A stretch of DNA of 64,000 bases from Paraburkholderia phytofirmans OLGA172 (GTDB taxonomy: Bacteria > Pseudomonadota > Gammaproteobacteria > Burkholderiales > Burkholderiaceae): positions 3,038,001 through 3,102,000 of the forward strand of contig NZ_CP014578.1 of the NCBI RefSeq assembly GCF_001634365.1, given 5' to 3'. This document shows positions 29,354 through 38,642 of the stretch, piece by piece (the stretch's first letter is position 1; every line of letters starts with the position of its first letter). A program made the position numbers and the translations under genes. The notes under the pieces were generated by a model. It was not told where the DNA came from. It was given only the letters and a program-made list of their open reading frames with translations, and searched no databases.

Positions 29354-32050
29354 TTAGACGGTCATCGGGTTGGGTTTGGCGGGATCAAGGTTGTACTTCT
29401 TGAGCGCCTCGGCGACGACCTTGCGCTCGATCGTGCCTTCATCTGCCAGTGCATTCAACGCGGCAACCGTGACCCAGTAGCGGTCGACCTCGAAGAAGTG
29501 ACGCAGCTTTTCGCGCGTGTCCGAACGGCCGTAGCCATCCGTGCCCAGCACGACGAACTTCTGCGGCACGAACGCGCGGATCTGCTCGGTCAGCGCGCGC
29601 ACGTAGTCGGTCGATGCGATGACCGGACCTTGCGCGTCCTTCAGCAACTTCTCGACGTGCGAGAGCTTCTTCTCTTCGGTCGGGTGCAGCAGGTTCCAGC
29701 GCTGCACTTCGTGACCTTCGCGAGCCAGTTCGGTGAAGCTCGGCACGCTCCACAGGTCGGCAGCAACGCCCCAGTCGTTCTTCAGAAGATCGGCAGCGGC
29801 GATCACTTCATTGAAGATGGTGCCCGCGCCCATCAGCTGAACGCGCGGCGCCTTCTTGTCAGCATCGGCCTTCCTGAACGAGTACATACCCTTGATGATG
29901 TCGGCCGCTACGGCATCGCCCTGCGGAATCGCGGGGTGCTCGTAGTTCTCGTTCATCACCGTGATGTAGTAGTACACGTCTTCCTGGTCGGCGACCATGC
30001 GGCGCAGACCGTCCTGCATGATGACCGCGAGTTCATAGCCGAACGTCGGGTCGTAGCTGATGCAGTTCGGCACCGATGCGGCCCACAGGAGCGAGTGGCC
30101 GTCTTCGTGCTGCAAACCTTCGCCGTTCAGCGTGGTGCGGCCAGCGGTGCCGCCCAGCAGGAAGCCGCGCGAGCGCATATCGCCCGCCGCCCATGCCAGA
30201 TCGCCGATACGCTGGAAGCCGAACATCGAGTAGAAGATGTAGAACGGGATCATGATCTCGCCGTGCGTCGAGTACGACGTCGCGGCTGCGATCCAGTCAC
30301 ACATACCACCGGCTTCGTTGATGCCTTCCTGCAGGATCTGACCGGTTTCCGATTCGCGATAGAACATCAGCTGGTCGGAATCTTCCGGAATGTACTTCTG
30401 GCCTTCCTGATTCCAGATACCGATCTGGCGGAACAGGCCTTCCATGCCGAAGGTACGCGATTCGTCCGGCACGATCGGCACGATGCGCTTACCGAGCGCC
30501 TTGTCTTTCAGCAGGATGTTGAGGATCCGCACGAACGCCATCGTCGTGGAGATCTCGCGGCCTTCGCCCGTGCCCTTCAGCAACGGCTCGAACGCGTCCA
30601 GCGCCGGCACCGGCAGCGACTCGGCCTTCTGACGGCGCGCCGGCAGATAACCACCGAGGTCCTGACGGCGGGCACGCATGTACTCGAGTTCCTTCGAACC
30701 TTCTTCGAACTTGAGGTACGGTACGTGGACGAGGTCGTCGTCGGAGATCGGCAGGCGGAACTGGTCGCGGAATTTCTTCAGCTGGTCCACGTGCAGCTTC
30801 TTCTGCTGGTGGGTGATGTTCATCGCCTGACCGGCTTCGCCCATGCCGTAGCCCTTGATCGTCTTCGCGAGAATGACGGTCGGCTGGCCCTTGGCGTTTG
30901 TCGCTTCGGTGAACGCTGCGTAGATCTTGTGCGGATCGTGGCCGCCGCGGTTCAGGTTCCACACGTCTTCGTCGGACCAGTCGGCCACCAGCGCCTTCAG
31001 TTCCGGCGTATTGAAGAAGTGCTCGCGAACGAACGCGCCCGACTCTGACTTGTACGTCTGATATTCGCCGTCGACGACTTCCATCATCCGGCGCATCAGC
31101 GCGCCCGACTTGTCGCGTTGGAACAGCGCATCCCAGCGGCTGCCCCAGATGACCTTGATGACATTCCAGCCGGCGCCGCGGAATTCGCTTTCGAGTTCCT
31201 GAATGATCTTGCCGTTACCGCGCACCGGACCGTCGAGGCGCTGCAGGTTGCAGTTGATCACGAACACCAGGTTGTCGAGGCGTTCGCGGCCGGCCATGCC
31301 GATTGCGCCGAGCGATTCCGGTTCATCCGTTTCGCCGTCGCCGAGGAAAGCCCAGACCTTGCGGCCTTCGGTCTTCGCAATGCCGCGCGCCTGCATGTAC
31401 TTCATGAAGCGTGCCTGATAGATCGCCATGATCGGGCCGAGGCCCATCGAGACGGTCGGGAATTGCCAGAAGTCCGGCATCAGCCACGGGTGCGGATACG
31501 ACGAGATGCCCTCGCCGCCCACTTCCTGACGGAAGTTGTCGAGCTGGTTTTCGCTCAGGCGGCCGAGCAGGAACGCGCGCGAGTACACACCCGGCGACGA
31601 GTGGCCCTGCACGAACACGAGGTCACCGCCATGTTCGGCCGACGGTGCGTGCCAGAAATGGTTGTAGCCGACGTCGTACAGCGTGGCGGCCGACGCGAAC
31701 GAGGCGATGTGGCCGCCGACGTTCGTGTCCTTGCCCGCGCGCAGCACCATGGCGATGGCGTTCCAGCGCGTGTACGAGCGAATCCGGTGTTCGAGGTCCT
31801 GGTCGCCGGGGATCGGCGCCTGACGCGACACAGGAATCGTGTTGATGTACGGGGTGTTTGCGGAGAACGGCAGATGCTCGCCGTGTACACGGGCGAATTC
31901 GATCTGTTTCTCAATCAGGTAGTGAGCGCGATCGGGGCCCACAGCAGAAATCACGCCATCCAGCGCTTCCAGCCATTCGCCGGTTTCCTGGGGATCTTCG
32001 TCTTTTTCGGCGGCGACATATTTCATGACTTCGTCGGGTACAGCGGACAT
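29354..32050 (-). CDS. aceE: Pyruvate dehydrogenase E1 component (homodimeric)
   Basis: Thiamine-diphosphate-dependent decarboxylase that feeds acetyl units to E2. At 898 residues it is the single-chain alpha-fused E1 of proteobacteria. It shows the ThDP-binding GDGETDEPE...NLVFVINCNLQRLDG region and the E1 sequences GHIASFASAATLYDVGYNHFW and GAGTIFNEVIAAADLL. The ATG is preceded by AGGAGA. It is first in the aceE-aceF-lpdA operon and divergent from a two-component system. Confidence 0.97.
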   Translation of the reverse strand: MSAVPDEVMKYVAAEKDEDPQETGEWLEALDGVISAVGPDRAHYLIEKQIEFARVHGEHLPFSANTPYINTIPVSRQAPIPGDQDLEHRIRSYTRWNAIAMVLRAGKDTNVGGHIASFASAATLYDVGYNHFWHAPSAEHGGDLVFVQGHSSPGVYSRAFLLGRLSENQLDNFRQEVGGEGISSYPHPWLMPDFWQFPTVSMGLGPIMAIYQARFMKYMQARGIAKTEGRKVWAFLGDGETDEPESLGAIGMAGRERLDNLVFVINCNLQRLDGPVRGNGKIIQELESEFRGAGWNVIKVIWGSRWDALFQRDKSGALMRRMMEVVDGEYQTYKSESGAFVREHFFNTPELKALVADWSDEDVWNLNRGGHDPHKIYAAFTEATNAKGQPTVILAKTIKGYGMGEAGQAMNITHQQKKLHVDQLKKFRDQFRLPISDDDLVHVPYLKFEEGSKELEYMRARRQDLGGYLPARRQKAESLPVPALDAFEPLLKGTGEGREISTTMAFVRILNILLKDKALGKRIVPIVPDESRTFGMEGLFRQIGIWNQEGQKYIPEDSDQLMFYRESETGQILQEGINEAGGMCDWIAAATSYSTHGEIMIPFYIFYSMFGFQRIGDLAWAAGDMRSRGFLLGGTAGRTTLNGEGLQHEDGHSLLWAASVPNCISYDPTFGYELAVIMQDGLRRMVADQEDVYYYITVMNENYEHPAIPQGDAVAADIIKGMYSFRKADADKKAPRVQLMGAGTIFNEVIAAADLLKNDWGVAADLWSVPSFTELAREGHEVQRWNLLHPTEEKKLSHVEKLLKDAQGPVIASTDYVRALTEQIRAFVPQKFVVLGTDGYGRSDTREKLRHFFEVDRYWVTVAALNALADEGTIERKVVAEALKKYNLDPAKPNPMTV

Positions 32051-32126
32051 GCTCGTCTCCTGGATGTAGAGGAACGCTCTTTGAACAGACGACGCGGACG
32101 AAGCACGACCGCGGCAGCTTCGGCCG

Positions 32127-32156
32127 ATTGTAAAAGGGGTCCCGACGTCCGCGCAA
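32127..32156 (-). promoter_or_regulatory. Candidate aceE promoter
   Basis: On the minus strand TTGCGC (32151-32156), an 18-bp spacer and TACAAT (32127-32132), about 75 bp upstream of the aceE ATG. The region beyond it (32158-32220) is AT-rich and could hold regulator sites for either divergent unit. Confidence 0.45.
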
Positions 32157-32325
32157 CAAAATTTTCAAATTACGAGATCGATTCTCATAATGCGAAAAAT
32201 TGTTGCGGCGCAACCTGATTTGACTGCCGATCGACGGATACGTCGGCTAGTTTGCGCCGAATAACGGTTCTTTCAGCGCTTTTTTGCGCCATTTGCTAGT
32301 GACCCGCTGCGCTACAATGCCACGC

Positions 32326-34842
32326 ATGTTGACCGAACGGCTTTTCGCTCGCTCGGCGCGCACCGCCGGTTCGCCGGCGGATTCGACGCCGTCCTCCCGC
32401 TGGCACCACGGACCGTGGTGGTCGAACTCCTATTTGCTCACGCCGCTGCTGTCGATCCTGGTGTTCCTGGTCGTCATGAGCCTGATTCTGTGGAGCCTGA
32501 ACCGGCGCGAACAGCAGCAGCAGGAAGACACGCTCTACCGCAATGTCGCGTGGGCGCAGCAGCAGATCCGCCTGTCCATGACCGGCGCTCAGGAACAGAT
32601 TCAGGCCCTCGCCCGCGACCTTGTCGCCGGCCACGCCGATCCGCATTCATTCCAGGTGTCCACCACGGACATCATGCAGGGGCATCCCGAGATCCTCTAC
32701 ATGAACTGGTACACGAGCCAGCAGCAGCCGCGCTGGCCCAATACCGCACTCCCCGTGTTCGGCCAGCGCCTCGCCAAGCCGAACGACGCGCAGATGGACG
32801 AAGCCGTCAAAGCCGCCTTCAACGAGGCGCGCAATACGCGCCGCCAGGTGTACTCGCCGCTGATCTACGACGACCTCGGCAATGGCTACATCACGCTGCA
32901 GACACCGGTCTACCGCGACCGCGACTTCCTCGGCACGATTGCCGCCGTGTTCTCGGTCGAAGGGATCCTGAAGCACGACATTCCGCCCGAGTTGTCGGCC
33001 AAATACAAAATCTCGATCATCGACGTGAACAACCGCGAGTTGACCACCACGTCGACCCGTCCGCGCCTGCCGCGCGACATGTTCTACGATCTGCCGCTCG
33101 ATCCGCCTGGCCAGGGCGTCTCGGTGCGCGTCTACGCGTTCCCGCAGATGACCAACTTCACCAACAACACGCTGGTCTGGCTGGTGGCCGGGCTGTCGTG
33201 CTTCGTGCTGTGGAGCCTGTGGAGTTTGTGGAAGCACACGCGGCAACGCTTCGAGGCGCAGCAGGCGCTCTACGCCGAAGCCTTCTTCCGCCGCGCGATG
33301 GAAAACTCGGTGCTGATCGGCATGCGTGTGCTCGACATGCACGGCCGCATCACTCACGTCAATCCGGCCTTCTGCCGCATGACCGGTTGGGATGAAAGCG
33401 ATCTGGTCGGCAAGAATGCGCCGTTCGCTTACTGGCCGCGCGACGCCTACCCTGAGATGCAACGCCAGCTCGACATGACGCTGCGCGGCAAGGCGCCTTC
33501 TTCGGGCTTCGAGTTGCGGGTGCGCCGCAAGGACGGTTCGCTGTTCCATGCTCGCCTCTATGTATCGCCGCTGATCGACAGCTCGGGCCGCCAGACCGGC
33601 TGGATGTCGTCGATGACCGACATCACCGAACCGAAGCGCGCACGCGAAGAACTCGCCGCCGCGCACGAGCGCTTCACGACCGTGCTGGAAAGTCTCGACG
33701 CCGCCGTCTCCGTGCTGGCCGCCGATGAAGCCGAACTGCTGTTCGCCAACCGCTACTACCGCCACCTGTTCGGCATTCGCCCGGACGGCCATCTGGAATT
33801 GGCGGGCGGCGGGTTCGACAGCGCACAGGCATCGTCCGATTCGATCGATATGGTGGATACCTACGCGGGCCTGCCCGCCGCCGCGCTAACCCAAAGCACG
33901 GCCGATGCGCAGGAAGTCTACGTGCAGAACATCCAGAAATGGTTCGAAGTGCGCCGCCAGTACATCCAGTGGGTGGACGGCCACCTCGCGCAGATGCAGA
34001 TCGCAACCGATATCACCACCCGCAAGCAGGCTCAGGAGCTCTCGCGCCAGCAGGACGAGAAGCTGCAGTTCACCAGCCGCCTGATGACGATGGGCGAAAT
34101 GGCCTCGTCGCTCGCGCACGAGCTGAACCAGCCGCTCGCCGCGATCAATAACTATTGCTCGGGAACCGTGGCGCTGGTTAAGTCCGGTCGGACGACGCCT
34201 GACAATCTCCTGCCCGTGCTCGAGAAAACCGCCCAACAGGCGGTGCGGGCCGGCATGATCATCAAGCGCATTCGCGAGTTCGTGAAACGCAGCGAGCCGA
34301 AACGCCAGGCCACGCGCGTGGCCGACATCGTGGCCGACGCCGTGGGGCTCGCCGAACTCGAAGCGCGCAAGCGCAAGATTCGCATCGTGACCGATCTGCG
34401 CTCGCGCCTGCCGGTGATTTACGTCGATCCGGTGCTGATCGAGCAGGTGCTGGTGAACCTGCTGAAGAACGGCGTCGAAGCCATGTACGATGCGCGCCCG
34501 AATGCGGTCGACCCCGTGATTCGCGTCGTCGTGCGACTGGAGAGCGGGTTTGTCTGCATCAGCGTCGTCGACCAGGGGCCGGGCGTCGACGAAGCGACAG
34601 CCGAGCGTCTCTTTGAACCGTTTTACAGCACCAAGTCCGATGGTATGGGCATGGGGCTGAACATTTGCCGTTCGATTATCGAATCGCACCGCGGCCGTCT
34701 GTGGGTGGTCAACAACGTCGAATCTGACGGCCACGTCACAGGCGCCACGTTCCATTGCAGTCTGCCTATTGGAGAGCCGGACGGCCCGAGCAACGGCGGG
34801 TCAGAGGCGCCGACACCACAAACCGTTACGGGAGAGCTATGA
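32326..34842 (+). CDS. PAS-domain membrane sensor histidine kinase (FixL/DctB-like)
   Basis: Sensor kinase of about 838 residues. It has an N-terminal helix (LLTPLLSILVFLVVMSLILW), a periplasmic sensing domain of about 200 residues, a second helix (LVWLVAGLSCFVLWSLW), two PAS domains (first with GRITHVNPAFCRMTGWDE), a HisKA dimerisation domain with the phospho-acceptor in SLAHELNQPLAAINNY, and a HATPase domain (VLVNLLKNGVEA, SKSDGMGMGLNICRSI). The start is uncertain between ATG 32317 and 32326. Its TGA overlaps the ATG of the response regulator. Ligand is unknown; divergence from aceE suggests, but does not show, a link to carbon metabolism. Confidence 0.9.
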   Translation: MLTERLFARSARTAGSPADSTPSSRWHHGPWWSNSYLLTPLLSILVFLVVMSLILWSLNRREQQQQEDTLYRNVAWAQQQIRLSMTGAQEQIQALARDLVAGHADPHSFQVSTTDIMQGHPEILYMNWYTSQQQPRWPNTALPVFGQRLAKPNDAQMDEAVKAAFNEARNTRRQVYSPLIYDDLGNGYITLQTPVYRDRDFLGTIAAVFSVEGILKHDIPPELSAKYKISIIDVNNRELTTTSTRPRLPRDMFYDLPLDPPGQGVSVRVYAFPQMTNFTNNTLVWLVAGLSCFVLWSLWSLWKHTRQRFEAQQALYAEAFFRRAMENSVLIGMRVLDMHGRITHVNPAFCRMTGWDESDLVGKNAPFAYWPRDAYPEMQRQLDMTLRGKAPSSGFELRVRRKDGSLFHARLYVSPLIDSSGRQTGWMSSMTDITEPKRAREELAAAHERFTTVLESLDAAVSVLAADEAELLFANRYYRHLFGIRPDGHLELAGGGFDSAQASSDSIDMVDTYAGLPAAALTQSTADAQEVYVQNIQKWFEVRRQYIQWVDGHLAQMQIATDITTRKQAQELSRQQDEKLQFTSRLMTMGEMASSLAHELNQPLAAINNYCSGTVALVKSGRTTPDNLLPVLEKTAQQAVRAGMIIKRIREFVKRSEPKRQATRVADIVADAVGLAELEARKRKIRIVTDLRSRLPVIYVDPVLIEQVLVNLLKNGVEAMYDARPNAVDPVIRVVVRLESGFVCISVVDQGPGVDEATAERLFEPFYSTKSDGMGMGLNICRSIIESHRGRLWVVNNVESDGHVTGATFHCSLPIGEPDGPSNGGSEAPTPQTVTGEL

Positions 34843-35483
34843 ACAGCCCAGTCACCACACAGGAAACAGTCTTTGTCGTCGACGACGACGAGGCCGTGCG
34901 AGATTCGCTGCGCTGGCTGCTGGAGGCGAACGGCTACCGCGTGCAATGCTTCTCCAGCGCCGAGCAGTTCATCGACGCATGGCAGCCGCATACGCACCCG
35001 GGCCAGATCGCATGTCTGATTCTCGATGTGCGGATGTCCGGCATGAGCGGTCTCGAGTTGCAGGAACGCCTGATCGCCGACAACGCGTCGCTGCCGATCA
35101 TCTTCGTGACCGGCCACGGCGACGTGCCGATGGCCGTCTCGACGATGAAGAAAGGCGCGATGGACTTCATCGAAAAACCGTTCGACGAAGCCGAACTGCG
35201 CAAGCTGGTCGAGCGCATGCTCGACAAGGCGCGCAGCGAAAGCACCAGCGTGCAACAGCAACGCGCCGCGGCCGAACGCCTGGGCAAACTCACCGCGCGT
35301 GAGCACCAGGTGCTCGAGCGCATCATCGCGGGCCGCCTGAATAAGCAGATCGCCGACGACCTCGGCATCAGCATCAAGACGGTCGAAGCACACCGCGCAA
35401 ACATCATGGAAAAGCTCAACGTCAACACGGTCGCCGATCTGCTGCGCCTCGCGCTGTCGAACAAGCCGCAACCGGCGCAATAA
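34839..35483 (+). CDS. FixJ/LuxR-family response regulator
   Basis: Cognate regulator of the upstream kinase, 214 residues. The receiver domain has the acidic pocket FVVDDDEAVR, the phospho-acceptor aspartate in LILDVRMSG and the lysine in FIEKPFD; the output domain is a LuxR-type HTH (LTAREHQVLERIIAG...SIKTVEAHRANIMEKL). Its ATG overlaps the kinase stop codon by four bases (ATGA), indicating translational coupling. Targets are unknown. Confidence 0.93.
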   Translation: MNSPVTTQETVFVVDDDEAVRDSLRWLLEANGYRVQCFSSAEQFIDAWQPHTHPGQIACLILDVRMSGMSGLELQERLIADNASLPIIFVTGHGDVPMAVSTMKKGAMDFIEKPFDEAELRKLVERMLDKARSESTSVQQQRAAAERLGKLTAREHQVLERIIAGRLNKQIADDLGISIKTVEAHRANIMEKLNVNTVADLLRLALSNKPQPAQ

Positions 35484-36126
35484 CAAGACGCACAACGGGC
35501 GCGTCCCATCGCACTGGGCGCGACTGAGTTTCAACGGCCGGACTGTCGAAAAGTCCGGCCCGTTCCGTCCGCCGCTCCTTCCTCCCTTCCTTCCCCCCTT
35601 CCTCCCTCCTCTCATCCCTCTGCTTCGCAGCAACTACGCGCGGGATGGCTCGACGCATCCGCACCTGCAGCTGCAGCTGCATCCGCACCCGCACCCGCAT
35701 CCGCACCCGCATCCGCACCCGCACCCGCACCCGCATCCGCATCCGCATCCGCATCCGCATCCGTTAATCATTACGCATTACTCAGCATACGCTCACGTCG
35801 CATGGCAATAACTTCTTTCCTCTGACAAGATTGACAAGCCCGTCTGCGCCCCTTAATTTACGCAGAACTCCTTAGCAGGAATCGCTGATGCCCGATGAGC
35901 ACAGGACAGATGAACTGCAGTTGTCGTACTCGGCATCGCCAGGTGATGCAAAGCAGGTGAAGTGGCATAGCCGCTTCGCTGGCGTATGTGTCATATCGAT
36001 CGGTTCGGCCACACCTGAACCATCCACCGCCCTCCTAACTACGTTCCACATTTCATTGCACCGGAGCAACGCAGCATGCGCTGCGCATCGACTTCGCATG
36101 TCTAACACTACCGCGAGGATTTCATC
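35484..36126. other. Intergenic region with low-complexity tracts
   Basis: No gene is supported. The stretch contains a C/T-rich tract (35576-35625), a hexanucleotide array (35679-35762) and a plausible 5' leader for the DUF3300 gene. An 80-codon open frame at 35888-36130 lacks family-like sequence and overlaps the next start. Confidence 0.5.
35679..35762 (+). repeat. Hexanucleotide array (GCAYCC)14
   Basis: Fourteen consecutive hexamers, each GCATCC or GCACCC; the last five are all GCATCC. Preceded by two CTGCAG units. It lies between the response regulator and the DUF3300 gene and is not inside a convincing reading frame. Confidence 0.95.
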
Positions 36127-37455
36127 GTGAAACGATCCGGAGCACACCGTTCGCGTGTGTTGCTTGTTTGCGCCGCACTTGCGGGCACGCCACTCTTCGC
36201 CGGTCTGGCCATGCCGAGCGCGGTGTATGCGCAAAGCCCTGCGAAGGTGTCGAACCAGCAACTCGATTCGCTGACCGCGCCCATCGCGCTCTATCCCGAC
36301 GCACTGCTCGCGCAGGTGCTGATGGCCGCTACCTTCCCGCAAGACGTGCAGGCTGCCGCCGCGTGGTCGAAAGCGAACTCGAAGCTGCAAGGCGACGACG
36401 CCGTCAAGGCGGTCGCGTCCGAGCCGTGGGACCCGAGCGTGCAGTCACTGGTCGCCTTCCCGCAAGTCCTCGCGACAATGGCGTCGAAACCCGACTGGGT
36501 CTCGCAACTCGGCAACGCCTTCCTGGCCCAGCCAAACGACGTGATGGACTCCGTGCAACGCTTGCGCAAACAGGCGCAAGCCACCGGCAATCTGAAGACG
36601 AGTTCACAGCAGAAGGTCGTGGTCGAACAAAGCACGATTCAGATCGTGCCGGCCAATCCACAAGTGGTGTACGTGCCGACGTATAACCCGACTGTCGTCT
36701 ACGGCGCCTGGCCCTATCCCGCGTACCCGCCCGTATATGTCCCGCCGCCGCCCGGTTATGCAATCGCGGCCGGTTTCGCTACCGGCCTTGCGTTCGGCGC
36801 CGGTGTCGCCGTTGCCAATTCGCTGTGGGGCGGCTTCAACTGGAACACGCATGACGTCAACATCAACGTGAACCGGTACAACAACATCAATGTGAACAAC
36901 CGGATCAATGTAAATAGCAGCACGACGAACTGGAACCGCAACACCAACGTCAATCGCAACGTCAACAACACCAACGTCAACCGCAACGTCAACAACAACC
37001 TCGGCGGTACGCAGCGCGATGCCTATCGCGGCCGTGACGACGGGGCTCGCGCCCAGGCGCAGCAGACCTTGCAGAACCGGACCGGCCAGAACCTGAGCGG
37101 CAGCGCGAGCCAGCGCGTGCAGGGGATCCACCAGGGCGGCACGCAGAACGCCGATCTGCAAAACCGCGCGCAGAACGCCAATCGCGATAACGCGTTACGC
37201 GGCGCCGGCGACGGCAACGCCGCGCGGCAGGACACGCAGCGCGGCCAGGCAAGCCGCAACGCGGCAGCGAACCGCTCCGGCAATGGCAGCTTCGGCGCCA
37301 ATGGCGGCGGCCAGCAGCGCACGGGCGGTGGTCTCGGTGCAAACGGCGGCGGCGTCCAGCGCGGTGGTGGTGGCGGCGGCAACAACTTCGGCGGTGGCGG
37401 TGGTGGCGGCAGACTGGCCGGCGGCGGTGAGCGCCAATTCGGCCGCAACCGTTGA
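36127..37455 (+). CDS. DUF3300-domain exported protein with Asn- and Gly-rich tail
   Basis: A 442-residue secreted protein of unknown function, initiated at GTG 36127 with an AGGA Shine-Dalgarno eight bases upstream. It has a signal peptide (about residues 1-36, ending VYAQS), then the DUF3300 domain (LDSLTAPIALYPDALLAQVLMAATFP...VAFPQVLATMASKPDWVSQLGNAF) to about residue 200, a Pro/Tyr-rich segment, an Asn-rich NVNRN/NNINVNNR repeat region (about 240-300) and a Gly-rich C-terminus. The DUF2950 gene follows 20 bp after its stop. I do not assign a function. Confidence 0.85.
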   Translation: MKRSGAHRSRVLLVCAALAGTPLFAGLAMPSAVYAQSPAKVSNQQLDSLTAPIALYPDALLAQVLMAATFPQDVQAAAAWSKANSKLQGDDAVKAVASEPWDPSVQSLVAFPQVLATMASKPDWVSQLGNAFLAQPNDVMDSVQRLRKQAQATGNLKTSSQQKVVVEQSTIQIVPANPQVVYVPTYNPTVVYGAWPYPAYPPVYVPPPPGYAIAAGFATGLAFGAGVAVANSLWGGFNWNTHDVNINVNRYNNINVNNRINVNSSTTNWNRNTNVNRNVNNTNVNRNVNNNLGGTQRDAYRGRDDGARAQAQQTLQNRTGQNLSGSASQRVQGIHQGGTQNADLQNRAQNANRDNALRGAGDGNAARQDTQRGQASRNAAANRSGNGSFGANGGGQQRTGGGLGANGGGVQRGGGGGGNNFGGGGGGGRLAGGGERQFGRNR

Positions 37456-37475
37456 ACGATCAAGAGGAGTCTCGA

Positions 37476-38417
37476 ATGATTCGCTTATTTCCACGCGGCG
37501 CCTTGCGCGCTCACGCTCTGACACTCGCCGTCGCCCTCAGCACGGCCGGCACCCTGCTGGTGGCGCCGGTACTGCTGCTCGGCGCAACTTCCGCACACGC
37601 CCAAGCGGTCTATCCCACTGCCGATGACGCCGCCAATGCGTTCGTCGATGCCTTGGCCCGCAACGACGAAAGTGCGCTCAAACACGTGCTCGGCAACGAT
37701 TTTCACCGCTTCATTCCTTCCGAAGGAATCGGCGAGGACGACATCTACCAGTTCCTTGGCGCATGGTCGAAAAGCCATCAGATCGTCGAGGACCCGGTGA
37801 AGAGCAAAGGTCGCGCAACCGCGCATCTGGCGGTCGGCGACAGTGGCTGGACCTTGCCGATTCCGCTCGTGCAGGCCGCGCACGGCTGGCGCTTCGATCC
37901 GCCCGCGGCGCAGGACGAGATGCTGACACGCCGCATCGGCCGCAACGAACACGCGGCGATCCTGACCTCGCTCGCCTACCTCGACGCGCAAAACGACTAT
38001 CACAACCTGACCCACCACTACGCACAGCGCTTCGTCAGTACGCAGGGCCAGCATGACGGCCTGTATTGGGCGACGGCGCCCGGCGAAGGGGAAAGCCCGC
38101 TCGGACCGCTCGCCGCCACCATGCCCAACGGCACCCTCCCGAAAGAGGCCTATCACGGGTATCACTACCGGATTCTGACGGCGCAAGGTCCGCACGCGAA
38201 GAGCGGCGCGCAAAACTACGTGGAGAACGGCGTGCTAACCAAAGGGTTCGGTCTGATCGCCTCGCCGGCTGAATACGGCAAGACCGGTGTGATGAGCTTT
38301 ATCGTCAATCAGGACGGTCAGGTCTATCAAAAGAACCTGGGGCCGCAATCCGCACGCGCCGCAGCGGTCATTAAATCGTTCGACCCGGACGATAGCTGGC
38401 AGCCGGGGCAAGAATAG
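37476..38417 (+). CDS. DUF2950 family exported protein
   Basis: A 313-residue secreted protein, start MIRLFPRGALRAHAL with GAGGAG about eight bases upstream. A signal peptide runs to about residue 45 (TSAHAQA). The body matches the DUF2950 pattern: an N-terminal YPTADDAANAFVDALARND helix, a GWTLPIPLVQ...GWRFDPPAAQDEMLTRRIGRNE core, and a C-terminal GYHYRILTAQGPHA...FGLIASPAEYGKTGVMSFIVNQDGQVYQK section. It forms a pair with the DUF3300 gene, which it follows by 20 bp. Function unknown. Confidence 0.85.
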   Translation: MIRLFPRGALRAHALTLAVALSTAGTLLVAPVLLLGATSAHAQAVYPTADDAANAFVDALARNDESALKHVLGNDFHRFIPSEGIGEDDIYQFLGAWSKSHQIVEDPVKSKGRATAHLAVGDSGWTLPIPLVQAAHGWRFDPPAAQDEMLTRRIGRNEHAAILTSLAYLDAQNDYHNLTHHYAQRFVSTQGQHDGLYWATAPGEGESPLGPLAATMPNGTLPKEAYHGYHYRILTAQGPHAKSGAQNYVENGVLTKGFGLIASPAEYGKTGVMSFIVNQDGQVYQKNLGPQSARAAAVIKSFDPDDSWQPGQE

Positions 38418-38466
38418 GGGGCGAAGCCGTTCGGCAGCCGCGGCGGCGTACCACCCGGAATCCGTA

Positions 38467-38495
38467 CATGGCGCGCCATGCCAGGCCGGTATAAT
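38467..38495 (+). promoter_or_regulatory. Candidate folD promoter with overlapping palindrome
   Basis: A consensus TATAAT -10 lies at 38490-38495. In place of a recognisable -35 there is a perfect 14-bp palindrome, CATGGCGCGCCATG (38467-38480), at about the -35 position. This could be an operator or a chance GC palindrome. Confidence 0.4.
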
Positions 38496-38642
38496 GTCGG
38501 ACTTTGCAGCGCTGCTTATCCCTGATTCGCGCCGCGCGCTTTTCATGTGCCGCCCCGTTTCCGGTGAAAAGCGCCATCGCACGTGCCACACACACGCGCC
38601 TGCGCCCTGCTCCGCTTTCCAAACTGCCCATCTCGACCGACC

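Noticed and set aside
29267..31048. 593-codon plus-strand frame opposite aceE
   Set aside because: Antisense shadow of aceE, with no recognisable domain.
35888..36130. 80-codon plus-strand frame before the DUF3300 gene
   Set aside because: No clear ribosome binding site and no family likeness; it overlaps the GTG start and Shine-Dalgarno of the real gene.
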